This document shows positions 1 through 7,690 of a stretch of 51,013 nt of DNA, in pieces; positions within the stretch are counted from its first letter, which is position 1; every line of letters begins with the position of its first letter. The position numbers and the translations under genes are program-made. The notes beneath the pieces were generated by a model. That model was not told the origin of the DNA. It made no database searches and was given only the letters and a program-made list of their open reading frames with translations. The stretch is from NCBI GenBank assembly GCA_043775055.1, contig JAYVSU010000130.1, forward strand, positions 1 to 51,013, given 5' to 3'. The stretch comes from Aalborgiella sp043775055. GTDB taxonomy: Bacteria > Pseudomonadota > Gammaproteobacteria > Burkholderiales > Burkholderiaceae_C.

Positions 1-528
1 CATCAACGCATCTTGGCCGCGTGTGAGGTTGATGTAAACGTCGGCCAGCAGCTCCGCATCCAAGAGCGCGCCATGCAAGGTACGGCCCGAATTATCAACA
101 CCCATACGGTCGCACAAGGCATCCAGCGAGTTGCGTTTGCCTGGGAACATGTCTTTCGCCATGACCAACGTGTCAATCACGCTAGCGACCACGGTTTTGA
201 AGGGCGCTTGACCAATCAATTCGAGCTCTTTGTTCAAAAAGCTCAAGTCAAAGGGTGCGTTATGGATGATGATTTCTGCACCAGCACAGTAAGCCATCAA
301 ATCTTCGGCGACATCTACAAACTTGGGTTTATCGCGTAAAAACTCGTTGCTGATGCCGTGTACTTTCAGTGCATCCTCATGACTGTCGCGCCCGGGGTTG
401 AGGTAAAAATGCTTGTTGTTGCCCGTGAGCTTTCGGTTGATCAGCTCTACACAGCCAATTTCAATCACCCGGTCGCCGTTGGCTGCGGATAGTCCGGTGG
501 TTTCAGTGTCTAAAAAGATTTGTCGCAT
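1..528 (-). CDS. dnaQ: DNA polymerase III epsilon subunit (3'-5' proofreading exonuclease), 3' end outside window
   Basis: Proofreading subunit of the replicative polymerase; it removes misincorporated nucleotides in the core complex with alpha and theta. The reading frame starts at ATG 526-528 and stays open for 176 codons to the window edge, so the C-terminal part (including the polymerase-binding tail) is missing here. The three DEDDh exonuclease motifs are visible: ExoI FLDTETTG near residue 6, ExoII IIHNAPFDLSF in the middle and ExoIII HGALLDAELLADVY near the window edge, with the catalytic Asp/Glu residues intact. The gene runs leftwards and is separated from the next minus-strand operon by a strong terminator, so it is probably transcribed from its own promoter in the 90-bp gap. 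Family assignment is secure; the full length cannot be judged. Confidence 0.95.
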   Translation of the reverse strand, partial: MRQIFLDTETTGLSAANGDRVIEIGCVELINRKLTGNNKHFYLNPGRDSHEDALKVHGISNEFLRDKPKFVDVAEDLMAYCAGAEIIIHNAPFDLSFLNKELELIGQAPFKTVVASVIDTLVMAKDMFPGKRNSLDALCDRMGVDNSGRTLHGALLDAELLADVYINLTRGQDALM

Positions 529-542
529 AGCTCAATAGTACC

Positions 543-575
543 GAAAAAAGGGCAGCAAACGCGCGCTTGCTGCCC
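543..575 (-). terminator. Rho-independent terminator of the ompA-like/HhH operon
   Basis: A perfect 9-bp stem (GGGCAGCAA at 550-558 against TTGCTGCCC at 567-575, 8-nt loop) is followed on the minus strand by a run of six T (A544-A549 on the plus strand). It lies 44 nt after the stop of the OmpA-family gene and before dnaQ, so it separates the two transcription units. Confidence 0.9.
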
Positions 576-618
576 TGCTCTGCATTTAAATGTGCAGATT
601 TAGCTTGGACTTAACATG

Positions 619-1227
619 TCACATTTTCTTAAACTCAATGCGGCGGTTTTTGGCTTTGCCTGCTGCTGTGGCATTGTCGCCAATCGGCACGGTATCGCCA
701 TAACCTTTGCTGCTTAAAAGCTTGGCATCAACGCCTTTGCTGACCATGAATTTTTGCACAGCAGCCGCGCGTCTTTCACTGAGCGCTTGGTTGTTGGCTG
801 GCTGACCAACATTGTCAGTATGGCCGCCCACCTCGTAGGTGCTTGTGATGCACGGCACAACTGCACCCAAGAGCTTGGCAGCCCCGGGCGAGAGCTGGGC
901 CGACCCGGTCGCAAACGTTGCAGCAATGGCGACTTGGCTGCTGCATTTCACGTCCTCTGCCCTAGCCGCTGGTTCAACTGGTGAAGCGGCGACAGCAACT
1001 GGTGCAGCAGAAGAGACTGCCGCAGCCGGAGTAGCAACGGTTGGCGCAGCAATTGGTGCAACAGCGGGTGCGGGTGCAGGGGCAGTTGCAACCACGGGCG
1101 CACCGCAGCACCCCGTCGCATTCGGCCCGCGCCCTGTCATCCATAACCAAATGAGTGCGACGATGGCCAAGAGCGCCAAAATCCATGTCCACCGCGAGTA
1201 ACGCGGCCAGTCGAGTTGTTGAGACAT
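619..1227 (-). CDS. OmpA-family protein, single N-terminal membrane anchor
   Basis: 202 residues. Residues about 12-30 form one hydrophobic segment (WTWILALLAIVALIWLW) without a signal-peptidase site, followed by an Ala/Pro/Val-rich linker to about residue 90 and an OmpA C-terminal peptidoglycan-binding domain from about 95 to 202. The domain shows the usual GGHTDNVG and NRRIEFKK ends. This layout suggests an inner-membrane-anchored protein that reaches peptidoglycan through a flexible spacer, rather than an outer-membrane barrel. It follows the helix-hairpin-helix gene by 16 nt and ends before the terminator at 543-575, so the two are very likely co-transcribed. The domain is recognised with certainty; the cellular role is not known to me. 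Confidence 0.85.
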   Translation of the reverse strand: MSQQLDWPRYSRWTWILALLAIVALIWLWMTGRGPNATGCCGAPVVATAPAPAPAVAPIAAPTVATPAAAVSSAAPVAVAASPVEPAARAEDVKCSSQVAIAATFATGSAQLSPGAAKLLGAVVPCITSTYEVGGHTDNVGQPANNQALSERRAAAVQKFMVSKGVDAKLLSSKGYGDTVPIGDNATAAGKAKNRRIEFKKM

Positions 1228-1243
1228 TTGTGCAGCTCCTCAA

Positions 1244-1768
1244 TCAGCTGTGGGAGCCAGTGTCTACGCCACCATCAAGTGCGTCTTGCAACACCTTGAG
1301 TTCAGCCCAGCGGTTTTCATGACACAACTTGGCTTGCTTGGCCCATGTGCTTGGGTTGGCAAGCTTGAAACGGCTACCGCCACGCTCCAAAATGGCTTGA
1401 ATGTCTGCCAAGCTGGTGGTGCTGAGCTTGCCAAAGGTGCTGACGCCGCTTTCTTTGAGTAACTCTGCAATTTTGGGGCCTATGCCTTCAATAATTTGCA
1501 AATCGTCATTGCCTTTTATGGCAAAACCAGCAGCAGCTGCGGCTGCAACGTTGGCACCACCTGCCATCACGCGTTGTGAACCCATGCTTGCGCCAGAACC
1601 ATAACCGCTGCTAGATGCGTTCGTTGTTGACGCAAACTGATTTTGATGAGAGCCTGAGCCTGAGCCTGAATCGTCTTTGCGTGTCCATTTCGACAGCAGC
1701 CAGTTCAACAACCAACCCAGCAGTAAGCCGAGCAAAAACCACCAAAAACAGCATGCAAAAGCACTCAT
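1244..1768 (-). CDS. Membrane-anchored helix-hairpin-helix protein of unknown function
   Basis: 174 residues. The N-terminus (about residues 5-26) is strongly hydrophobic and Trp/Leu-rich with two adjacent Cys (ACCFWWFLLGLLLGWLLNWLL), then a basic stop-transfer stretch (SKWTRK). A Ser/Gly/Asn-rich low-complexity linker follows. From about residue 90 comes a helix-hairpin-helix region (LQIIEGIGPKIAELLKESGV) typical of proteins often annotated as flap-endonuclease-like or 50S-L21-like HhH proteins; I see no nuclease active site. First gene of a two-gene unit with the OmpA-family protein (16-nt gap). An HhH fold normally binds DNA, which is odd next to a membrane anchor and a peptidoglycan-binding partner. 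Confidence 0.75.
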   Translation of the reverse strand: MSAFACCFWWFLLGLLLGWLLNWLLSKWTRKDDSGSGSGSHQNQFASTTNASSSGYGSGASMGSQRVMAGGANVAAAAAAGFAIKGNDDLQIIEGIGPKIAELLKESGVSTFGKLSTTSLADIQAILERGGSRFKLANPSTWAKQAKLCHENRWAELKVLQDALDGGVDTGSHS

Positions 1769-1911
1769 GTCAGAAATCCTTCAAATAAGTTACATCAAAT
1801 ATCAGGCAAGCACGCACCCATTCAAGCATGTGCTTTATTTGCCACCAATCGAATGATGTTTTCCTAAATGAATCTCGTCAATGAGAAATTCCCTTATTTA
1901 AGCGGGTTTTG

Positions 1912-1929
1912 AGTGTGAATAATCACACT
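1912..1929. repeat. Perfect 7-bp inverted repeat between fdx and the HhH gene
   Basis: AGTGTGA at 1912-1918 and TCACACT at 1923-1929 with a 4-nt loop. It lies 41 nt past the fdx stop. On the minus strand it is followed by CAAAAC, not a T-run, so it is at best a weak terminator for the isc operon. It could instead be an operator upstream of the HhH gene promoter (start codon at 1768). The remainder of 1769-1969 is AT-rich with no gene. Confidence 0.4.
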
Positions 1930-1969
1930 AAAATACAAATGTGCGAAAAACTGCACACTTTATCTCAGC

Positions 1970-2308
1970 TCAATGGTTCTCTTTGGCGTGGTTGATGGAG
2001 TATTTTGGAATCTCTACCGTCACATCCGTTTGCGCCAAAATAGCTTGGCAGCTTAAGCGTGAATTGGGCTCTAGGCCCCAAGCGCGGTCTAACAAATCCT
2101 CTTCTGTTTCATCCAGCTCGCCAAGAGACTTCATGCCCTCACGGACGATCACATGACATGTTGTGCAAGCGGCACTCATGTCGCAGGCATGCTCAATGTT
2201 GATGTGGTTGTCTAGCAGCGCCTCACAAATCGAAGTGCCAGCGGGTGCCGTGATACTTGCACCTTGCGGGCAATACTCAGCGTGAGGAAGAATTTTGATG
2301 ATGGGCAT
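1970..2308 (-). CDS. fdx: ISC-type [2Fe-2S] ferredoxin
   Basis: 112-residue adrenodoxin-type ferredoxin that supplies electrons for Fe-S cluster assembly on IscU. The four cluster ligands are at C42, C48, C51 and C87, the same spacing as the Escherichia coli ISC ferredoxin. The sequence opens MPIIKILPHAEYCPQG, typical of the family. It is the last gene of the isc operon, 25 nt after hscA. No separate promoter is evident. Confidence 0.95.
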   Translation of the reverse strand: MPIIKILPHAEYCPQGASITAPAGTSICEALLDNHINIEHACDMSAACTTCHVIVREGMKSLGELDETEEDLLDRAWGLEPNSRLSCQAILAQTDVTVEIPKYSINHAKENH

Positions 2309-2333
2309 GAAAGTTTCAGTATTTCAATATGTT

Positions 2334-4229
2334 CTAAATAGCATCGATGTTTTTACCAGCCAAGGCGTGCTGAATGCCACGGTTCATGCGCATAGCGGCA
2401 AACGCTTCAGTGCCTTGAGCGAGCACCTTCGTAGCGGCTTCAACAATGGCCGCGTCATCTGATGATTTGGCAGCCAGCAGGTCTGCAGACAGCTGAGCAA
2501 TATTTTCACGCTCGGAGGCGCTGAGCAAATCTGCATCAACCGCTATCGCACTGTCAATCGCCAAAATCATGCGGTCGGCGTCGACGCGGGCTTCGACCAA
2601 GGCGCGGCTCTTCATGTCTTCTTGTGCGGTGGCAAAGCTATCTTTCAGCATTTGGGCGATTTGGTCGTCTGACAATCCGTAGGACGGCTTGACGATAATC
2701 GCGGCCTCCACACCACTCAGCTGCTCTTTGGCAGCGACGCTGAGCAAGCCATCCGCATCCACCGTGAAAGTGACTCGAATCCGCGCTGCGCCAGCCGCCA
2801 TCGGCGGGATGCCGCGCAGCTCAAAGCGTGCCAAACTGCGGCAATCGGCGACCAAATCACGTTCGCCCTGCACCACATGCAGCGCCAAGGCGGTTTGACC
2901 GTCTTTATAAGTGGTGAAATCTTGCGCCATGGCGGTCGGGATGGTTTGGTTACGCGGCACGATACGCTCCGCCAAACCACCCATGGTTTCGATGCCTAAA
3001 CTCAGCGGAATCACATCCAATAGCAGCAAGTCCCCTGCTCCATTGTTACCAGCGAGTTGGTTGGCTTGTATTGCCGCCCCCAAGGCGACCACTTCGTCAG
3101 GGTTCACATTGGTCAACGGCGCTTTGCCAAATAAATCAGTCACCGCTTGTTGGATATGCGGCATGCGGGTGCTGCCGCCGACCATGACCACACCTTGGAT
3201 GTCGTCTTTGGCTAATTTAGCGTCGCGTAACGCTTTTTTAACGGCGACCATGGTTTTATCGGTCAAATGCTGGGTTAAAGCGACAAATTGAGCTCTGGAA
3301 ACCTCTAAAACAGTGTTTTTAAGGCTATTTTTGACTGTAGCCGGCGTATTTACTAATTCATAAGCTACACTATTTGTAGCAGAAAGTGCTTCTTTGCAAC
3401 GCCGTGCTTCAACAACGCTGGCCGCTATCTCGTTGGGCGTGATCGCCTCCATCCCCAGCTGGCCCAGTGCCCAATCGGCCAGCGCACGATCAAAATCGTC
3501 GCCGCCCAAAGCGGAGTCGCCGCCCGTGGCGATGACTTCAAACACACCCTGAGTCAGCCGCAAAATCGAGATGTCAAAGGTGCCACCTCCCAAATCGTAA
3601 ACGGCATAAATGCCTTCGCTGGCATTGTCCAGACCATACGCAATCGCAGCGGCTGTGGGTTCGTTGATCAACCGTAAAACGTTGATGCCCGCTAATTGCG
3701 CTGCGTCTTTGGTGGCTTGGCGCTGCGCATCGTCAAAATATGCGGGCACGGTGATGACGGCACCAAACAAATCGTCGTTGAAGGTGTCTTCGGCACGGTA
3801 ACGCAAGGTCGCCAAAATCTCAGCGCTAACTTCTACGGGTGATTTGACACCGCCAACGGTGTCCAAGCTCACCATGCCAGTTGCTGACTCTGAAGTTGCA
3901 CCTTCTACAAACTTGTAAGGTAACTTCTCACGGTGGGCAATATCGTTCAAACCACGGCCCATCAAGCGTTTGACCGAGGCAATCGTGTTTTGCGGGTCTA
4001 GCGCTACGGCAGCCAAGGCTTCATGACCAATTTGTCGTTTGTTATCAGGTAGATACCGCACCACTGACGGCAAAATCACCCGCCCCTGCGCATCAGGCAA
4101 ACACTCAGCTGCGCCACTGCGTACAGCGGCAACCAAGGAATGCGTGGTGCCCAAGTCGATACCCACAGCGATGCGCCGCTCATGCGGATTGGGCGTTTGC
4201 CCAGGTTCGGAAATTTGAAGTAAAGCCAT
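2334..4229 (-). CDS. hscA: Fe-S cluster assembly Hsp70 chaperone HscA
   Basis: 631 residues. HscA is the dedicated Hsp70 that, with HscB, releases the cluster from IscU by binding its LPPVK motif. The ATPase phosphate-1 motif GIDLGTTHSLVA is at about residue 23, the DLGGGTFDISIL motif near 215, the VMVGGSTRMP motif near 345, and the substrate-binding domain follows from about 400. Between about residues 283 and 299 the sequence contains a copy of the dispersed 48-bp repeat (3333-3380), read as ATNSVAYELVNTPATV, in nucleotide-binding subdomain II. The stretch is open and in frame, so the gene looks intact. It sits 23 nt after hscB and 25 nt before fdx in the isc operon. Confidence 0.95.
   Translation of the reverse strand: MALLQISEPGQTPNPHERRIAVGIDLGTTHSLVAAVRSGAAECLPDAQGRVILPSVVRYLPDNKRQIGHEALAAVALDPQNTIASVKRLMGRGLNDIAHREKLPYKFVEGATSESATGMVSLDTVGGVKSPVEVSAEILATLRYRAEDTFNDDLFGAVITVPAYFDDAQRQATKDAAQLAGINVLRLINEPTAAAIAYGLDNASEGIYAVYDLGGGTFDISILRLTQGVFEVIATGGDSALGGDDFDRALADWALGQLGMEAITPNEIAASVVEARRCKEALSATNSVAYELVNTPATVKNSLKNTVLEVSRAQFVALTQHLTDKTMVAVKKALRDAKLAKDDIQGVVMVGGSTRMPHIQQAVTDLFGKAPLTNVNPDEVVALGAAIQANQLAGNNGAGDLLLLDVIPLSLGIETMGGLAERIVPRNQTIPTAMAQDFTTYKDGQTALALHVVQGERDLVADCRSLARFELRGIPPMAAGAARIRVTFTVDADGLLSVAAKEQLSGVEAAIIVKPSYGLSDDQIAQMLKDSFATAQEDMKSRALVEARVDADRMILAIDSAIAVDADLLSASERENIAQLSADLLAAKSSDDAAIVEAATKVLAQGTEAFAAMRMNRGIQHALAGKNIDAI
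3333..3380 (-). repeat. Dispersed 48-bp repeat, copy 1, in frame inside hscA
   Basis: The minus strand carries the conserved right half AATACGCCGGCTACAG with a diverged left half. It is exactly 48 nt, thus 16 codons, read as ATNSVAYELVNTPATV. The stop found in most intergenic copies at codon 8 or 9 of this frame is replaced by sense codons (TAT GAA). Confidence 0.8.
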
Positions 4230-4252
4230 AGCCGCTATTGTCCCATCTCAAC

Positions 4253-4765
4253 TCACACTTGATCGAGCCGTGCCTCAATTTCACTGACAAATCGCTCGAC
4301 AAACATCAGCGAGCGCACTTCTTGTGCCGCAGCGGCGTAATCATGCTGAACATCCAACAATTGCTCTATTTTTGATAGCTGAGAACGCTCATACTGCGCC
4401 GTCTCGGCACTGATTTTCTCTAATTCTGCAGCAGTATTAGCGTCTTCCAAAGCCTCGCGCCACTCGATTTGCATCATCATGAAAGCTGGCGGAATGGCGG
4501 TGTTGGTGTGCGCATTGATGGCAGCACCGTTCAACTCACACAGGTAAGTTGCTCGTTTGAGCGGGACTTTGAGCCTTGCGTAAGCTTCGTTAATGCGCAC
4601 CGACCACTGCATGGCGATACGCTGAGCCGCTGCACCTTGCGCTGCAAACTTGTCTGGATGGGCCTCGCGCTGCAGGTCTTTCCAACGTGCGTCTAAAACG
4701 ACACGGTCTTGCGCAAACTGAGCTGGGATGTCGAAAAGCTCAAAATCAGTAGATTGCAGATTCAC
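4253..4765 (-). CDS. hscB: Fe-S cluster co-chaperone HscB (J-domain protein)
   Basis: 170 residues, the usual length. The N-terminal J-domain (about 1-80) contains the HPD motif within REAHPDKFAAQG at about residue 36, which stimulates HscA ATPase. The C-terminal helical domain (about 90-170) binds IscU. The start codon lies 6 nt after the iscA stop and the gene ends 23 nt before hscA, fixing its place in the operon. Confidence 0.95.
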   Translation of the reverse strand: MNLQSTDFELFDIPAQFAQDRVVLDARWKDLQREAHPDKFAAQGAAAQRIAMQWSVRINEAYARLKVPLKRATYLCELNGAAINAHTNTAIPPAFMMMQIEWREALEDANTAAELEKISAETAQYERSQLSKIEQLLDVQHDYAAAAQEVRSLMFVERFVSEIEARLDQV

Positions 4766-4771
4766 TGACGA

Positions 4772-5095
4772 CTAAACTCTAAAGCTCTCGCCGCAGCCAC
4801 ACTTGTCGCGTTCGTTGGGGTTGTTGAACCTGAAACCTTCATTGAGGCCTTCGCGTACAAAATCCAACTCGGTTCCATCAATGTAGGCCAAGCTTTTGGG
4901 GTCGACCGACACTTTGACGCCATGGCCTTCAAAAATCGTGTCTTCCGCTGCAAACTCGTCGACATATTCCAAGGTGTAAGCCAAACCTGAGCAACCCGTG
5001 GTTTTGACGCCCAGTTTGACGCCCACGCCTTTGCCGCGTTTGGTCAAATAACGGGTGACGTGTCTAGCGGCGGGTTCTGTGAGAGTGACTGACAT
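4772..5095 (-). CDS. iscA: A-type Fe-S carrier IscA
   Basis: 107 residues. The three ligand cysteines of the A-type carrier fold are present: one in TTGCSGLAY (about residue 35) and two in CGCGESF near the C-terminus (about 99 and 101). It accepts or transfers clusters, or iron, in the ISC pathway. It starts 24 nt after iscU and ends 6 nt before hscB. Confidence 0.95.
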   Translation of the reverse strand: MSVTLTEPAARHVTRYLTKRGKGVGVKLGVKTTGCSGLAYTLEYVDEFAAEDTIFEGHGVKVSVDPKSLAYIDGTELDFVREGLNEGFRFNNPNERDKCGCGESFRV

Positions 5096-5119
5096 GGACT
5101 TGATGGACTTTAAAGAACT

Positions 5120-5512
5120 TTACGCAACGGTAGCGTGTTTGAGTTTGTAATCGTTGACGGCGGCTTTGATGGCGTCTTCTGCCAAAATGGAGCAGTGAAT
5201 TTTGACCGGTGGCAAAGCCAGTTCTTCGGCGATTTGGCTGTTTTTCAGGGCAGCCGCTTCGTCCAAGGTTTTGCCTTTGACCCACTCAGTCACGAGTGAG
5301 CTGGACGCAATTGCCGAGCCGCAGCCATAGGTTTTGAAGCGTGCGTCTTCAATCACACCCGTTTGTGGGTTGACCTTGATTTGCAGCTTCATCACGTCGC
5401 CGCAAGCCGGTGCACCCACCATGCCGGTACCTACAGAGTCGTCGCCTTTTTCAAAACTGCCGACGTTGCGTGGGTTTTCGTAGTGGTCTACGACTTTGTC
5501 TGAATAAGCCAT
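5120..5512 (-). CDS. iscU: Fe-S cluster scaffold IscU
   Basis: 130 residues and very close to the E. coli sequence by eye. Scaffold cysteines are at about C37 (GAPACGDV), C64 (TYGCGSA) and C107 (KIHCSIL), with the conserved Asp next to C37. The HscA-recognition motif LPPVK is intact. The nascent cluster is built here from IscS-derived sulfur. The gene follows iscS by 15 nt. Confidence 0.97.
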   Translation of the reverse strand: MAYSDKVVDHYENPRNVGSFEKGDDSVGTGMVGAPACGDVMKLQIKVNPQTGVIEDARFKTYGCGSAIASSSLVTEWVKGKTLDEAAALKNSQIAEELALPPVKIHCSILAEDAIKAAVNDYKLKHATVA

Positions 5513-5527
5513 GATTTTTTCCTTTAT

Positions 5528-6760
5528 TTAATGAGCGGCCCACTGAATTGTGGAAATATCTATGCCTTCTAAGTACATATCCCACAGTGGGCTCAGGTCG
5601 CGCAATTTCGCAACATTGTGTTTGATGGTGCTGATGGCGTAGTCGATTTCTTCTTCGGTGCTGAAGCGGCCAATCGTCATGCGCAAGCTGCTGTGCGCCA
5701 ATTCGTCGCTGCGGCCCAAAGCGCGCAACACATAGCTCGGCTCCAAACTAGCGGAGGTACAAGCTGAACCGCTAGACACAGCCAGACCTTTGATACCCAT
5801 GATCAAAGACTCGCCTTCGACGTAGTTGAAGCTCATGTTCAGGTTGTGCGGGATGCGTTTTTCAGCATGGCCATTCAAAAACACCTGTTCAATATCCTTC
5901 AGACCGTTCAACATGCGGTCATGCAAAGCTTGGATGCGCACATTGTCAGCCGCCATTTCTAGCTTGGCGATGCGAAAAGCCTCACCCATACCGACGATTT
6001 GGTGCGTTGGCAATGTGCCAGAACGCATGCCGCGCTCGTGGCCGCCGCCGTGCATTTGCGCTTCCAAGCGCACGCGCGGCTTGCGACGCACGTACAAAGC
6101 ACCAATGCCTTTAGGGCCGTAGGTTTTGTGTGCGGTCAAGCTCATCAAATCAACCGGCAAATGGGCGGTATCAACAGGGATACGGCCGGTTGCTTGCGCC
6201 GCATCAACGTGGAAAATGATGCCGTGCTCACGGCAGATGTTGCCAATGGCGGAAATGTCTTGAATCACGCCGATTTCATTGTTCACAAACATGACGCTGG
6301 CCAAGATGGTGTCGGGGCGGATGGCGGCTTTGAAAGCGTCCAAGTTCACCAAACCGTCGTCTTGCACCTCTAAATAAGTCACTTCAAAGCCTTGACGCTC
6401 CAACTCACGGCAGGTGTCCAGCACCGCTTTGTGCTCGGTTTTGACGGTGATGATGTGCTTGCCTTTGGTTTTGTAGAAGTGCGCTGCGCCCTTCAAAGCC
6501 AAGTTGTTGGACTCGGTGGCGCCGGATGTCCAAACGATTTCACGCGGGTCGGCACCAATTAAATCTGCCACCTGCGTCCGTGCAGTTTCAACGGCAGCTT
6601 CCGCCTCCCAGCCCCAAGCGTGGCTACGCGACGCTGGGTTGCCAAAATGCTCGCGCAGCCAAGGAATCATGGCGTCAACCACGCGTGGGTCACACGGTGT
6701 GGTGGCGCTATAGTCTAGGTAGATGGGGAAATGAGGGGTAACGTCCATGATGGTGCTCAA
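5528..6760 (-). CDS. iscS: Cysteine desulfurase IscS
   Basis: 410 residues, a few longer than usual at the N-terminus (MSTIMDVTPHFPIYLDYSATTP). PLP enzyme that takes sulfur from cysteine to make a persulfide for IscU and other acceptors. The PLP lysine is in SLTAHKTYGPKG and the catalytic Cys is in the mobile loop SSGSACTSASLEPS. The gap to iscR upstream is 97 nt and holds a 48-bp repeat copy, the largest gap in the operon. Confidence 0.97.
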   Translation of the reverse strand: MSTIMDVTPHFPIYLDYSATTPCDPRVVDAMIPWLREHFGNPASRSHAWGWEAEAAVETARTQVADLIGADPREIVWTSGATESNNLALKGAAHFYKTKGKHIITVKTEHKAVLDTCRELERQGFEVTYLEVQDDGLVNLDAFKAAIRPDTILASVMFVNNEIGVIQDISAIGNICREHGIIFHVDAAQATGRIPVDTAHLPVDLMSLTAHKTYGPKGIGALYVRRKPRVRLEAQMHGGGHERGMRSGTLPTHQIVGMGEAFRIAKLEMAADNVRIQALHDRMLNGLKDIEQVFLNGHAEKRIPHNLNMSFNYVEGESLIMGIKGLAVSSGSACTSASLEPSYVLRALGRSDELAHSSLRMTIGRFSTEEEIDYAISTIKHNVAKLRDLSPLWDMYLEGIDISTIQWAAH

Positions 6761-6774
6761 ATAAGGATAAATTT

Positions 6775-6822
6775 AGCTATAGCCGGCGTATTATATGGTT
6801 TATTAGCTATAAATTTAATAGT
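6775..6822 (-). repeat. Dispersed 48-bp repeat, copy 2, between iscR and iscS
   Basis: Minus-strand orientation, 48 nt, with AATACGCCGGCTATAG at one end and CTATTAAATTTATAGCT at the other. It occupies half of the 97-nt gap between iscR and iscS. In the TPAT frame this copy has no stop, although it is not in a gene. It might fold in the polycistronic RNA and affect the iscR/iscS expression ratio. Confidence 0.8.
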
Positions 6823-6857
6823 GAATTAATACTTTAAGTTCGCTTCTTGGCAACTCT

Positions 6858-7400
6858 TTAGGTCTTGGCGCTGTACATCGCACCCAGCGCAAACACCGAG
6901 TTTGGCGCATTGGTACGCACCGACTGGCTCACTGGCATGCTGGAAATCCCGCGTTTGACCAAGGGTTGGCTCACCACCTCGATGCCCTTGGCATGCTGGT
7001 CATCAACCAGCTTTTGGAGCGTCACAGAGTCTAAAAACTCAACCATCTTAGTATTCAATGAGGTCCACAAATCGTGCGTCATGCATTTACCCGAGCCTTC
7101 GCCATGGCAATTCTCGCGGCCTTCGCAATGGGTTGCGTCAATAGGCTCGTCTACGGAGGTCACGATATCCGTCACTGTGATGCTGCCCGCATTGCGCGCC
7201 AAAGTGTAGCCGCCGCCTGGTCCACGGGTGGATTCGACCAATTGGGCACGGCGCAATTTACCAAACAATTGCTCTAAATAAGACAAAGAAATTCGTTGCC
7301 GTTCGCTGATCGTGGCCAAAGTGACAGGGCCATTGGTTTGGCGCAGGGCCAAATCAATCATCGCTGTCACGGCAAAACGGCCTTTAGTGGTGAGTCGCAT
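6858..7400 (-). CDS. iscR: Rrf2-family Fe-S sensing repressor IscR
   Basis: 180 residues from ATG 7398-7400, chosen over an upstream in-frame start (7487) because MRLTTKGRFAVTAM is the conserved family N-terminus and a GGAGC ribosome-binding site sits 5 nt before it. The winged helix is at about residues 1-80. The [2Fe-2S] ligands are C92, C98 and C106 with H109; E. coli has C92, C98, C104 and H107, so two extra residues (within HGEGSGK) lie between the second and third cysteine. IscR represses the isc operon when loaded with a cluster. First gene of the operon. Confidence 0.95.
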   Translation of the reverse strand: MRLTTKGRFAVTAMIDLALRQTNGPVTLATISERQRISLSYLEQLFGKLRRAQLVESTRGPGGGYTLARNAGSITVTDIVTSVDEPIDATHCEGRENCHGEGSGKCMTHDLWTSLNTKMVEFLDSVTLQKLVDDQHAKGIEVVSQPLVKRGISSMPVSQSVRTNAPNSVFALGAMYSAKT

Positions 7401-7465
7401 CGCAAGCTCCTTTAATTTCCGAATTTTGTACTTCGGGTTAACCCTGAAATTTAAAGTTTCAAAGC

Positions 7466-7491
7466 AGTTGTCGAGTAATTGAGTCAAGTAT
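7466..7491 (-). promoter_or_regulatory. iscR: Candidate IscR type-1 binding site / isc promoter
   Basis: The minus strand reads ATACTTGACT, then a 6-nt AT-rich spacer, then ACTCGACAACT, which resembles the type-1 IscR consensus (ATASYYGACT-N5-AGTCRRSTAT). It lies 66-91 nt upstream of the iscR start. An overlapping TATACT (7487-7492) could be a -10 element. A second, weaker similar motif (GTACCCGACT) lies about 30 nt upstream. Autoregulation by IscR is established in other proteobacteria; the site here is inferred by eye. Confidence 0.5.
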
Positions 7492-7690
7492 AACAGAGCC
7501 AGAGTCTTTTAGTCGGGTACTACTCGAATAAGTCACCAACACCTTGATTCTAGTCGGTTATGACCTATTAAAAACTATTTGGTTCAATAAATAACCAAAC
7601 AGTCTAATTGGTTATTTAAATCGAGGGGTTATTAGGCTTTAGAGGCTCGTTTTCTAGCGTTTTCAGCCTATTTGGGCCAATAAATCAACA

